Assembly (NCBI GenBank): GCA_003480425.1
Contig: QUJA01000067.1
Coordinates: forward strand, 1 to 8,587
DNA length: 8,587 nucleotides
Reading direction: 5' to 3'
Source of the DNA: Firmicutes bacterium AM31-12AC
GTDB taxonomy: Bacteria; Bacillota; Clostridia; Lachnospirales; Lachnospiraceae
Position numbers and translations under genes: made by a program. The notes beneath the pieces are model-generated. The model was not told the origin of the DNA and made no database searches. It saw only the letters and a program-made list of their open reading frames with translations. This document shows positions 1-7,700 of the stretch, piece after piece (position 1 is the first letter of the stretch; the number at the start of each line of letters is the position of its first letter).

Positions 1-134
1 TTGAGTTCAAATTCATTTGCTTTTAGCAAAAATTTACGCTCTTATGTGTCTCCCGCTCATGGAATCTGAGCAAGAATTCTTATATCAATTTTTTGTAAGG
101 AACGTATTGCCACCTAATGAACTAAATAGCAACT
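1..134 (+). repeat. Left copy of 134-bp inverted repeat
   Basis: The reverse complement of this stretch recurs at the other end of the window. Bases 1-94 are identical to the right copy. Then comes one indel in a T-run (6 T here, 7 in the partner), and only three substitutions (108, 115, 117) up to base 134, after which similarity stops. The left boundary is unknown because the window begins inside or exactly at the repeat. It contains two potential stem-loops (TTTGCT/AGCAAA at 16-30 and GCTCA/TGAGC at 55-71) and a palindrome AAGAATTCTT at 72-81. All three reading frames that I checked on the + strand hit stops, so it is probably non-coding. It could be a MITE-like or other dispersed intergenic repeat; the identity of the family is not known to me. 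Confidence 0.93.
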
Positions 135-150
135 CAAAGGAGGAAGGTAC

Positions 151-207
151 TTGAATGAAACCGTAAAATCCCCTCTTGCAATTCATTCCTACTCTATGTT
201 AAAGTAG
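151..207 (+). other. Possible 18-residue leader ORF behind an orphan Shine-Dalgarno
   Basis: A TTG codon lies 7 nt after AAAGGAGG, a near-ideal spacing, and opens an 18-residue frame beginning LNETVKSPLAIHS. I do not recognise the peptide. An ATG four bases later stops after three codons. The strong ribosome binding site suggests that a real start once existed here, or that this is a small leader peptide. Nothing supports translation beyond the site itself. Confidence 0.2.
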
Positions 208-210
208 GAA
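186..210 (+). other. Potential stem-loop in the leader
   Basis: TTCCTACT (186-193) is perfectly complementary to AGTAGGAA (203-210) with a 9-nt loop. There is no T-run after it, so it does not look like a Rho-independent terminator. It overlaps the end of the possible short leader frame. Its role is unknown. Confidence 0.35.
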
Positions 211-236
211 AAAGCATGTTTCTATACGAAATCTAA

Positions 237-249
237 GGTACGTCGTACC
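237..249. promoter_or_regulatory. 13-bp perfect palindrome, possible protein-binding site
   Basis: GGTACG-T-CGTACC is a perfect dyad around T243. With so short a centre it is a poor RNA hairpin but a plausible dimeric regulator or recombinase site. It sits about 120 bp before the nuclease gene start and just before the AT-rich stretch that could hold a promoter. No regulator is identifiable from the window. Confidence 0.25.
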
Positions 250-280
250 ATCTATATTCTAATAACATTTCAGAAATCTA

Positions 281-289
281 TGCTTTAAT
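281..289 (+). promoter_or_regulatory. Weak candidate extended -10 box
   Basis: TGC followed by TTTAAT resembles an extended -10 element (TGn plus TATAAT-like hexamer). No good -35 hexamer lies 16-18 nt upstream. If used, transcription would begin near 296, upstream of the nuclease gene, and could run on into addBA. This is a weak sequence match in AT-rich DNA. Confidence 0.2.
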
Positions 290-368
290 ACCAAACATTA
301 TGAAAAAAGCAGAAGAGGACTGGGAGTGATTGAAGATAGAGGAAGTTCCTTCTGCAAAAGGAGGAAAA

Positions 369-878
369 ATGAATACTGAGTTGAAAAATGCTGTATTAGC
401 GACTGACCTTAAAGCACAGTATGATGCCTGTGCCAAAAAGCTGCTTGGATACAAAGATATACTGGCACGAATTTTGATAGAGGCAGTAGAAGAATTTCGG
501 GGCATGTCACCGGAAGAAGTGAAGCCATTGATTGAAGATGATATACATATTGGGAAGATCCCTATTGACCCGGGGCTTACTAACAAAGTTGTTGGAGTGG
601 ATGAAAACGGAAAAGAAATCATAGGAATGAATACGGTAAATGAAGAGATGAATGCAGGCTACATTTTGTTTGATATTATTTTTTACGTGCACTTGAAAGA
701 GGGACGCTCGAAGATTATCATAAATGTAGAGGCACAGAGAAAAGAACCAACAGAATATGACATTCTTAACAGGGCCATTTTTTACGTTAGCAGAGAAATC
801 TCATCCCAGAAAAACAGGGAGTTTGTGAATAGCAATTATAACGATATTAAGAAAGTTATTCCATTTGGATATGCATGA
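369..878 (+). CDS. N-terminal fragment of PD-(D/E)XK nuclease-family protein
   Basis: This 169-residue frame begins at ATG 369, preceded by AAAAGGAGG (356-364) four bases away. A TTG at 330 would add 13 residues but has no ribosome binding site of its own, and MNTELKNAVLATDLKAQYD fits the start typical of the family. It contains the complete catalytic core (D102, E121, Q123) followed by the helix ILNRAIFYVSREISSQK. After KKV the frame runs into the aberrant tail IPFGYA and a TGA, where the intact family continues. If translated as it stands, it gives the nuclease core without its C-terminal half; activity is doubtful. Confidence 0.7.
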   Translation: MNTELKNAVLATDLKAQYDACAKKLLGYKDILARILIEAVEEFRGMSPEEVKPLIEDDIHIGKIPIDPGLTNKVVGVDENGKEIIGMNTVNEEMNAGYILFDIIFYVHLKEGRSKIIINVEAQRKEPTEYDILNRAIFYVSREISSQKNREFVNSNYNDIKKVIPFGYA

Positions 879-1351
879 ACATGTCAGAGAACAGTATGAA
901 TCACATTCATTTGCAAAATGATACGATTATAGGAAATCAAAACTGGAAAGGAAGAGAAGACTTGGTAAATATCGTTATGATAGGGTTGACAAAAGAAGTA
1001 TCTCCCAGAGAAGAGAAACATGAACTGCACCGGCTTCTAGGAGCACTATTGTCAGAAACACTAAGAGAAGAGGAAAAATTGAATATACTCAAAAACGAAT
1101 ATCATATACCAATGGAAAAATCAATAGAGGAGGATGTGAAAGTAATGTGTAATTTAAGTGAAGGAATAGAAGAACGTGGAATAATGAAAGGAAGAGCAGA
1201 AGGCAAAGCAGAAGGAAGAACAGAGCACCTCAAACAACAAGTCCAAAAGAAACTTGCCAAAGGTAAGAGCATTGAAGTAATTGCAGATGAGCTGGAAGAG
1301 AGTGTATCTGCAATTGAAAATGTGCTTGAAGAATTAAGAAAGAATGCATAG
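875..1351 (+). CDS. C-terminal fragment of PD-(D/E)XK nuclease-family protein
   Basis: This 158-residue frame opens at an ATG that overlaps the TGA of the preceding fragment (ATGA, 875-878). The overlap could allow translational coupling, although no separate ribosome binding site is visible. It has the family's middle segment (WKGREDLVNIVMIGLTKEV, then HELHRLLGALLSETL and VMCNLSEGIEERG), then a GRAE/GKAE/GRTE repeat and a charged helical tail with a helix-turn-helix-like spacing (AKGKSIEVIADELEESVSAI). It lacks nuclease residues. It is most likely the displaced C-terminus of the upstream fragment, not an independent gene. Its stop lies 25 nt before the addB start. Confidence 0.65.
   Translation: MNMSENSMNHIHLQNDTIIGNQNWKGREDLVNIVMIGLTKEVSPREEKHELHRLLGALLSETLREEEKLNILKNEYHIPMEKSIEEDVKVMCNLSEGIEERGIMKGRAEGKAEGRTEHLKQQVQKKLAKGKSIEVIADELEESVSAIENVLEELRKNA
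1190..1225 (+). repeat. Three 12-bp in-frame tandem units (G-x-x-E)
   Basis: Three adjacent 12-base units encode G-R-A-E, G-K-A-E and G-R-T-E. Short in-frame repeats at this place are typical of the variable C-terminal region of the PD-(D/E)XK transposase group and probably vary in number between copies by slippage. Confidence 0.7.
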
Positions 1352-1365
1352 TCAGTATTTATCTC

Positions 1366-1371
1366 AGGAGG
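1366..1371 (+). promoter_or_regulatory. Shine-Dalgarno deciding the addB start
   Basis: AGGAGG lies five bases before ATG 1377. It falls inside the longer frame from ATG 1344, which argues for 1377 as the true start. The whole space between the preceding stop and this start is 25 nt, too small for a dedicated promoter. Confidence 0.85.
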
Positions 1372-1376
1372 GTGTC

Positions 1377-4300
1377 ATGTCATTACAATTCATTTTTGGA
1401 AATTCAGGTGCAGGAAAATCGCATCATTTATATAAAGAAGTTGTCGCAGAATCCTTGGCTCATCCAGACACCAATTATATTGTATTGGTGCCGGAGCAGT
1501 TTACGATGCAGACGCAAAAGAATCTGTGTATGGCACATCCGAACAAAGGAATCATGAATATTGATGTGCTAAGTTTTATTCGTCTATCACACCGTATATT
1601 TGAAGAGACAGGCAGAGAAACAAAACATGTTTTAGATGATGAAGGAAAGAATTTAATCCTGCGGAAGATTGCCGGACAGTATGAGTCGGAGTTGAAGGTA
1701 TTGCGAGGTAATTTAAAAAAACAGGGATATATCAGTGAAGTGAAATCTGTGATTTCTGAGTTTACGCAATATGGCATCGGATTTGATGAACTGGATGAAA
1801 TGATTGATTCGCTTGGTGAGGAAAGCTATCTTTCTTATAAATTGCGGGACATTCGTACAGTATACGGAGGCTTTGAAAATTATCTTGCAGACAAATATAT
1901 TACAAAAGAAGAATTGTTAGATGTGTTGAGTGATGCGGTTCCGGAATCGAAAATATTGAAGGATAGTGTTGTCGTACTCGACGGATATACCGGATTTACC
2001 CCAGTTCAGAACAGGCTTTTAGGGGAGCTTCTGAAGGTATGTAAAAAAGTTATGATAACCGTAGAAATGGATCAAAGGGAGAATCCATTTGTTTATAAAC
2101 ACCCATATCAACTATTTGCACTTAGCAAGCAAATGGTTACTTCGCTTATTGAGATTGCAGGAGAAAATCGTATTTTGGTGGATGAACCGGTATATTTATA
2201 CGAAAAAACACCTTACCGTTTTCGGAATAATCCGGCGATGGCTTTTTTGGAAAATGAGTTGTTCCGCTACAAATGTGGTCATTATACCGAAGAACAGAAT
2301 GCAATATTATTACATGTAACTCGAAATCCAAAAGAAGAGGCGAATTTTGTTGCGGCGCAAATACATCGGCTTGCGAGAGAAGAAGGAATCCGTTATCGGG
2401 AAATGGGCGTGATTGTCAGTGAGATGGGAACATATGCAAATCATTTAGAGAAAGCATGTGAAGAGTACCGGATTCCGATTTTTATGGACCACAAGAAGAG
2501 CATTTTGTTAAATGCATTTGTAGAATATTTACGAAGTCTGCTGGCAATGGAAGAAGAAAATTTTTCATACGAAAGTGTTTTTCGTTTTTTGCGGACAGGT
2601 ATGTCAGGATTTACGAGGGAAGAAGTGGATCGCATGGAAAATTATGTGATTGCACTGGGATTGCGTGGATATAGTAAGTGGTCAGATAAGTGGGTGAGGA
2701 CTACTTATGAAATGAAAAGAAAAGATGCAGCAGAACAAAAAGAGCTGGCTGTAAGCGCACAGGCATTGGATTCGTTGAATCAATTGAGAGAACGGTTTGT
2801 AAAGAAAATAGAAACACTTACAAAGGTATTAAAAAAGCGAAAAAAGACAGTTAAGGAAATAACAATTGCAGTACATGAATTCTTGCTTCAAGAAAAGATG
2901 CAGGAAAATGTGCAGGAGATGGAAAATTATTTTCAAGAGCAGGGAGAACTTGCACTGGCAAAAGAATATTCGCAGGTATATCGCATTGTAATGGAGCTGT
3001 TTGATAAGTTTGTTGAACTTCTCGGAGACGAAGAGATTTCGTTAAAAGAATACAATGAGTTATTAGATGCTGGTTTGGAGGAGGCAAAGGTCGGGGTTAT
3101 TCCGCCAAGTCTGGATCAGGTTGTGATCGGTGATATGGAGCGTACTCGTCTGAATCATTTGAAAGTGTTATTTTTTGTCGGGGCAAATGATGTTTTTCTT
3201 CCGGGAAATCTTGGAAAGGGCGGTTTGTTATCTGACAGGGACCGAGAACAGTTTGCAGAACAAAAATTCTCATTATCACCGGGAGCAAAAGAAAAAACAT
3301 ACACGCAGAAATTTTATTTGTATATGAATCTGACAAAACCATCGGAGAAGCTCTATCTTTCTTATTCAAAAACATCTGCCGACGGAAAAGGATTGAGACC
3401 GGCATATTTGATACAGGATTTGAAGAGGATGTATCCGAATCTGGAAGTGATTGAGGAAGAGAAAAAATCATTATCAGAAAAAGAAATGACATGGATGCAG
3501 GGAGCTGAATATCTGGTAGATGGACTGGCCAAGCGACAATACGGATTGAGTGACGAGTGGAAAGAATTGTATTCGTGGTATTTTGAACAAGAAAAGAATC
3601 AAGAGAACCCACTTGTATTGCAAAGAATATTAGACGCAGTATTTTACAAGAAAGAAAAAGAGCAATTAAAAAAAGAGACTGCAAAGGATTTATATGGAAA
3701 CACAGAGCGTGTCAGCGTAACTAGACTGGAGCGGTTTTCTTCGTGTGCATATGCACATTTTCTGACATATGGACTTCGCCTTTCAGAGCGGGAACGCTAT
3801 CAGTTTGAGGCTATGGATCTGGGAAATATAGCACACCAGTCTATGGAAAGATTTGCAAGAAAAGCAGATGATATACAGGTAGAATGGACGGCTATGTCGG
3901 AAGAAGTAAAGGAGCGGTTTATTCAGGAAAGTGTGGAAGAAAGTATTCTTGAATACGGAAATACAGTATTGTACAGCACTGCAAGAAATGAGTATACGAT
4001 CACAAGGATTAAGAAGTTAATCCAGCGTTCTGTATGGGCATTGACAAAGCAAATGGCAGAGAGTGATTTCCGTCCGAGTCTGTATGAATTTAATTTTGGA
4101 AGCGGAAAGATTGACAGAATTGATACATGTGAAGATGAAAATGGAGTATATGTAAAGGTTACGGACTATAAGACCGGTATGAAAGCATTTGACATTACAG
4201 CATTTTATCATGGATTGCAGATACAGCTTCCGGTTTATCTAAATGCGGCGCTGGATGTGGAGCAGAAGAGACATAAAGGAAAAGAGATTATTCCTGCCGG

Positions 4301-4772
4301 AATTTTCTATTATCGTATGCAAGATCCAATCGTAGATAAAGAAGAGGACGATGAAGTGCTTGAGGGTAAGATTTTAAAAGAGCTTCGTCTGGATGGTTTG
4401 GTAAATGCGGATGAAATCGTTGTGGAACATTTGCAGCATAATCTGGAAGGAACGTCGAATTATATTCCGGTTTCAAAAACGAAAAGTGGAGCATTGAGTA
4501 AAACCTCGAAAGCTCTGTATCCAGATGAATTTTTGGAATTTCTTGATTATACAAAAAAATTAGAAGCGAAACTAAAAGGCAAAATAGCAGATGGCGAGGT
4601 GCAGGCAGAACCATATGAAATGGGTGGGGCGACCGGATGTGATTATTGTGCTTATCGTGCAATCTGCGGATTTGATACAAGAATCGAAGGCTATGAATAT
4701 CGCAGACTTGAGAAATATTCCAAAGAGGATGTGTTGGAAAAGATTCATATTGCTGCACAGGAGGAAAGATAA
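1377..4772 (+). CDS. addB: ATP-dependent helicase/nuclease subunit B (AddB)
   Basis: AddB partners AddA in the cytoplasmic AddAB complex, which unwinds and degrades DNA from double-strand breaks until Chi and leaves a 3' tail for RecA. In Bacillus, AddB is the Chi-sensing subunit and its nuclease cuts the 5'-ended strand. Seen here: Walker A GNSGAGKS (residues 8-15); a conserved central block GDMERTR (585-591); a C-terminal nuclease with E904, D913 (GKIDRID) and D930-Y-K932, followed by the QIQLPVY helix; and an iron-sulphur cluster set, C790 plus C1088-x2-C1091-x5-C1097, matching the four-cysteine pattern of Bacillus AddB. The length of 1131 residues is normal for the family. The start at 1377 follows AGGAGG (1366-1371) and yields the expected MSLQFIFGNSG opening. 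An in-frame ATG at 1344 would add 11 unrelated residues. No helicase motifs beyond Walker A are evident, as expected for AddB. Confidence 0.97.
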   Translation: MSLQFIFGNSGAGKSHHLYKEVVAESLAHPDTNYIVLVPEQFTMQTQKNLCMAHPNKGIMNIDVLSFIRLSHRIFEETGRETKHVLDDEGKNLILRKIAGQYESELKVLRGNLKKQGYISEVKSVISEFTQYGIGFDELDEMIDSLGEESYLSYKLRDIRTVYGGFENYLADKYITKEELLDVLSDAVPESKILKDSVVVLDGYTGFTPVQNRLLGELLKVCKKVMITVEMDQRENPFVYKHPYQLFALSKQMVTSLIEIAGENRILVDEPVYLYEKTPYRFRNNPAMAFLENELFRYKCGHYTEEQNAILLHVTRNPKEEANFVAAQIHRLAREEGIRYREMGVIVSEMGTYANHLEKACEEYRIPIFMDHKKSILLNAFVEYLRSLLAMEEENFSYESVFRFLRTGMSGFTREEVDRMENYVIALGLRGYSKWSDKWVRTTYEMKRKDAAEQKELAVSAQALDSLNQLRERFVKKIETLTKVLKKRKKTVKEITIAVHEFLLQEKMQENVQEMENYFQEQGELALAKEYSQVYRIVMELFDKFVELLGDEEISLKEYNELLDAGLEEAKVGVIPPSLDQVVIGDMERTRLNHLKVLFFVGANDVFLPGNLGKGGLLSDRDREQFAEQKFSLSPGAKEKTYTQKFYLYMNLTKPSEKLYLSYSKTSADGKGLRPAYLIQDLKRMYPNLEVIEEEKKSLSEKEMTWMQGAEYLVDGLAKRQYGLSDEWKELYSWYFEQEKNQENPLVLQRILDAVFYKKEKEQLKKETAKDLYGNTERVSVTRLERFSSCAYAHFLTYGLRLSERERYQFEAMDLGNIAHQSMERFARKADDIQVEWTAMSEEVKERFIQESVEESILEYGNTVLYSTARNEYTITRIKKLIQRSVWALTKQMAESDFRPSLYEFNFGSGKIDRIDTCEDENGVYVKVTDYKTGMKAFDITAFYHGLQIQLPVYLNAALDVEQKRHKGKEIIPAGIFYYRMQDPIVDKEEDDEVLEGKILKELRLDGLVNADEIVVEHLQHNLEGTSNYIPVSKTKSGALSKTSKALYPDEFLEFLDYTKKLEAKLKGKIADGEVQAEPYEMGGATGCDYCAYRAICGFDTRIEGYEYRRLEKYSKEDVLEKIHIAAQEER
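4759..4764 (+). promoter_or_regulatory. Shine-Dalgarno of addA inside the end of addB
   Basis: AGGAGG lies in the last codons of addB, eight bases before the addA ATG. The addB TAA (4770-4772) directly abuts that ATG, so the two genes are surely co-transcribed and likely translationally coupled. This fits equimolar subunits. Confidence 0.88.
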
Positions 4773-7700
4773 ATGGGTGTGAAATGGACAGAAGAACAGC
4801 AGAAAGTCATAAATCTGCGTAACCGGAATATTCTTGTATCTGCTGCAGCAGGGTCTGGAAAAACGGCAGTTTTGGTAGAGCGTATTATACAAATGCTGAC
4901 AGACGAGAAGCATCCTATAGATGTGGACCGTCTGTTGATCGTGACATTTACAGAGGCGGCGGCCGCTGAAATGAAAGAGCGTGTACGAAATGCAATCGAA
5001 AAGTCATTAGAAGAAAATCCGGAGAATGCACATTTACAAAGACAGGCAACATTGATCCACAGCGCCTCAATTACAACGATCCACAGCTTTTGCCTATCTG
5101 TTATAAGAGAACATTTTCATGTGATAAATCTTGATCCGGGATTTCGTATTGCAGAAGAAGGCGAGTTGAAGCTTCTTTCGCAGGACGTATTAGGAGAAGT
5201 TCTGGAATCGTGCTATGAAGAGGCGGATGAGACATTTTTAAAACTGGTAGAAAAGCTTGGAAGCGGACGGAATGATAAACGCTTAGAGACACTTATTTTA
5301 CAGTTGTATGAGTATTCAAGGAGTTATCCACAACCGGAAAAATGGCTTTGGCAATGTGTTGATAACTATGCCGTAAATGAACAGGATGGGGCATATTTTA
5401 TCTTTGAGATTGCGGCAAAACAGACAAAATACTATGTAGAAGATATGCTTGGTATCCTGGATGAGGCATTGACAATTTGTGAAGAAGCAGATGGTCCATA
5501 TATGTATGCAGAAATGCTGGAAATGGATATAGAAATGTTGTCAAATCTCAATAGAGAGCAAAATGAATATGAACAGTTATATCAAGAGCTGACATCTATA
5601 AAGTGGAAAGCGTTGTCCAGAAAGAAGGATGAAAGCGTTTCGGAGGAAAAGAAAGAAAAAGTAAAACAGCTTCGTGATGAAGTCAAAAAGCAGGTGAAAG
5701 ATCTAATCGCAGCTTATTATTATGAAAAGCCGGAAGAAATGCTCAAAGACATGGAGGCATCCCACGATACGATGCAGGCATTTGTCGCGTTGGTCCAAAT
5801 GTTTGCGGATGCATTTGCGGAGAAAAAAAGAACACGAAATCTTATTGATTTCAATGATATGGAGCAGTTTGCCTTGCAGATTCTGACAGAAGAAAAAGAA
5901 GGAAAACTGGTTCCGTCAATCGTCGCACAGGAATATCAGGAACAGTTTGAAGAAGTTATGATTGATGAATATCAGGACAGTAACCTAATTCAGGAAGCAA
6001 TTTTAACAAGCGTATCTACGATAAGCAAAGGCAAATACAACGTGTTTATGGTTGGGGATGTCAAACAGAGTATATATCGTTTCCGTTTATCGCGTCCGGA
6101 ATTATTTATGGAAAAATATGAGAATTACAGTCTGGAAGATGGAGAAAAGCAGCGTATTGATCTGCATAAGAATTTCCGAAGCCGTGCAGAAGTGCTTGAT
6201 AGTACAAATTATATTTTCGAGCGGATTATGAGAAGAGAGCTTGGAGGAGTAGAGTACGACGAGAATGCGGCACTTTATCTAGGGGCAGATTACGAGACTT
6301 TGGTGCGTGAAGATGGCAGCTTGGAAAATGAAGCTGAATTATTGCTTTTAGACACATCCGATGCAGAAATCCCTGATAATCTGGAAGAGGGAACAGAATT
6401 TCTTGATGGAACAGGAAAACAATTAGAAGCGCAGATGGTTGCAAAGCGGATTAAAGAACTGGTCGGAAAAGCAAGGGTGAAGGATAAGGAAACAGGCGAA
6501 TATAGACCGGCCCAATATCGGGATATTGTAATCTTATCAAGAAGTGCAAAAGGGTGGTCGGATGTATTTTCAACGATATTGAATGAAGAAGGAATTCCGG
6601 CATATGCAGGTAGCCGGGAAGGCTATTTTGAAACATATGAAGTAAGCGTTTTACTAGATTACCTGCAGCTTTTAGATAACCAGAGACAGGATGTTCCGTT
6701 GGCAGCAGTATTGACCTCCCCATTTGTCGGATTATCTGCACAAGAGCTTGCCGAAATCCGAAACTCAAAAGAAAACAGTACATTTTACGAGGCGGCAGAA
6801 CAAAGCGAAAGACTGCAGGAATTTTACCGACAGCTGGAACATTTCCGCAAATTAATCCCATACACATCCATTCACGAATTGTTGTGGAAAATTTTAGAAG
6901 AAACAGGGTACGGTGTGTATATCTCGGCAATGCCTGGCGGTGCGCAGAGAAAGGCAAACCTCGAAATGCTAATTGAAAAAGCATGTTCATTCGAAGGAAC
7001 AAGTTATAAAGGTTTGTTTAACTTTGTGCGATATATCGAGCAGCTGAAAAAATATGATGTAGATTACGGGGAAGCGAATATTATAGATGAACAGGCAGAT
7101 ACCGTGCGGATCATGACAATCCATAAAAGCAAAGGTTTGGAATTTCCAATTGTATTTGTTGTAGGAATGGGCAAACGTTTCAACATGCAGGACGTAAACG
7201 GAAGTATGATCATTCATCCGGAGCTTGGTGTAGGAATCGATCAGATTGACTTGGATAGACGTACAAAAATTCCGACATTTTTAAAGAAAATGATCCAGCA
7301 GCAGACAAAATTGGAAACCTTAGGAGAAGAACTTCGAGTACTTTATGTTGCGCTGACCAGAGCAAAAGAAAAATTGATTATGACAGGGCAGCTAAAAGAT
7401 GCTCGAAATCTTGTGCTCCAATATGAAAATGCTGCGATTGAAAATGCATCGAAAGGCGGTATGACGTTTTCAAAATTAGCATCCGCACATAAATATTTAG
7501 ACTGGGTACTTCCGGTGGCTGCACAGCCAGATGCACCGATTTCGATTAAAGTGTGGGATTACTGGGATGCTGCGGTACTCGACAAAAGAGAAGAACAAGC
7601 CGAGCAGGTAGCAAAGGATATATTAGAGCATTGGAATCTGGAAAATGTATATGACAATGAATTAAAAGAACATTTGAATGAGCAGTTTTTATATCGTTAT

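Larger units (their letters stand above)
135..368. other. Non-coding leader between repeat and nuclease pseudogene
   Basis: No convincing gene is present. A textbook Shine-Dalgarno AAAGGAGG (136-143) is followed only by an 18-codon frame from a TTG (151-207) and a three-codon frame from ATG 155. A hairpin TTCCTACT/AGTAGGAA (186-193/203-210, 9-nt loop) and an odd palindrome GGTACGTCGTACC (237-249) lie downstream. The frame leading into the nuclease gene stays open from 237 to a TGA at 327-329, so it may be a decayed 5' coding remnant. The stretch probably serves as the promoter and leader region for the downstream genes. Confidence 0.5.
369..1351 (+). pseudogene. PD-(D/E)XK nuclease-family transposase-like protein, frameshifted
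   Basis: Two consecutive frames read as the halves of one protein of the PD-(D/E)XK nuclease 'transposase' group (PDDEXK_2/Rpn-like), widespread and multicopy in Clostridia. Adding one T to the GTT-ATT junction near 856 joins them into a single frame of 327 residues and restores V-Y-S-I-W-I-C-M-N-M, a stretch I recall as conserved in this family. The N-terminal half carries the nuclease core: D102 in FDIIFYV and E121-A-Q123 in NVEAQ, an E-x-Q variant of the (D/E)xK motif. The C-terminal half ends in a charged G-x-x-E repeat region, typical of the group. Members are linked to DNA cleavage or recombination and mobile DNA, but exact functions are poorly known. One missing base could also be a sequencing error. 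It lies just upstream of addB on the same strand. Confidence 0.82.

Noticed and set aside
330..368. TTG at 330 as start of the nuclease gene
   Set aside because: It has no Shine-Dalgarno. ATG 369 has AAAAGGAGG just before it and matches the usual start of the family.
278..622. 114-residue minus-strand frame opposite the nuclease gene start
   Set aside because: It is opposite the conserved nuclease-family N-terminus, is serine/phenylalanine rich as expected from antisense reading, and has no supporting start signal.
846..862. Programmed -1 frameshift joining the two nuclease fragments
   Set aside because: The codons AAG-AAA-GTT do not form a canonical X-XXY-YYZ slippery heptamer, and no strong downstream structure is apparent. 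A lost base is simpler.
986..1014. TTGACA inside the nuclease pseudogene as a promoter for addBA
   Set aside because: No acceptable -10 hexamer follows at 16-18 nt, so the -35-like match is probably chance.
1344..1376. ATG at 1344 as addB start
   Set aside because: The added residues are unrelated to AddB and include the ribosome binding site of the better start at 1377.
3097..3684. 195-residue open frame on the minus strand within addB
   Set aside because: It lies wholly opposite a well-supported addB region, has no ribosome binding site or recognisable motifs, and its composition is that of an antisense shadow.
4288..4758. 156-residue minus-strand frame opposite the AddB nuclease domain
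   Set aside because: The + strand here encodes the catalytic and iron-sulphur residues of AddB, so the antisense frame is coincidental.
6451..7002. 183-residue open frame on the minus strand within addA
   Set aside because: It is opposite conserved AddA helicase coding sequence and shows no domain of its own.
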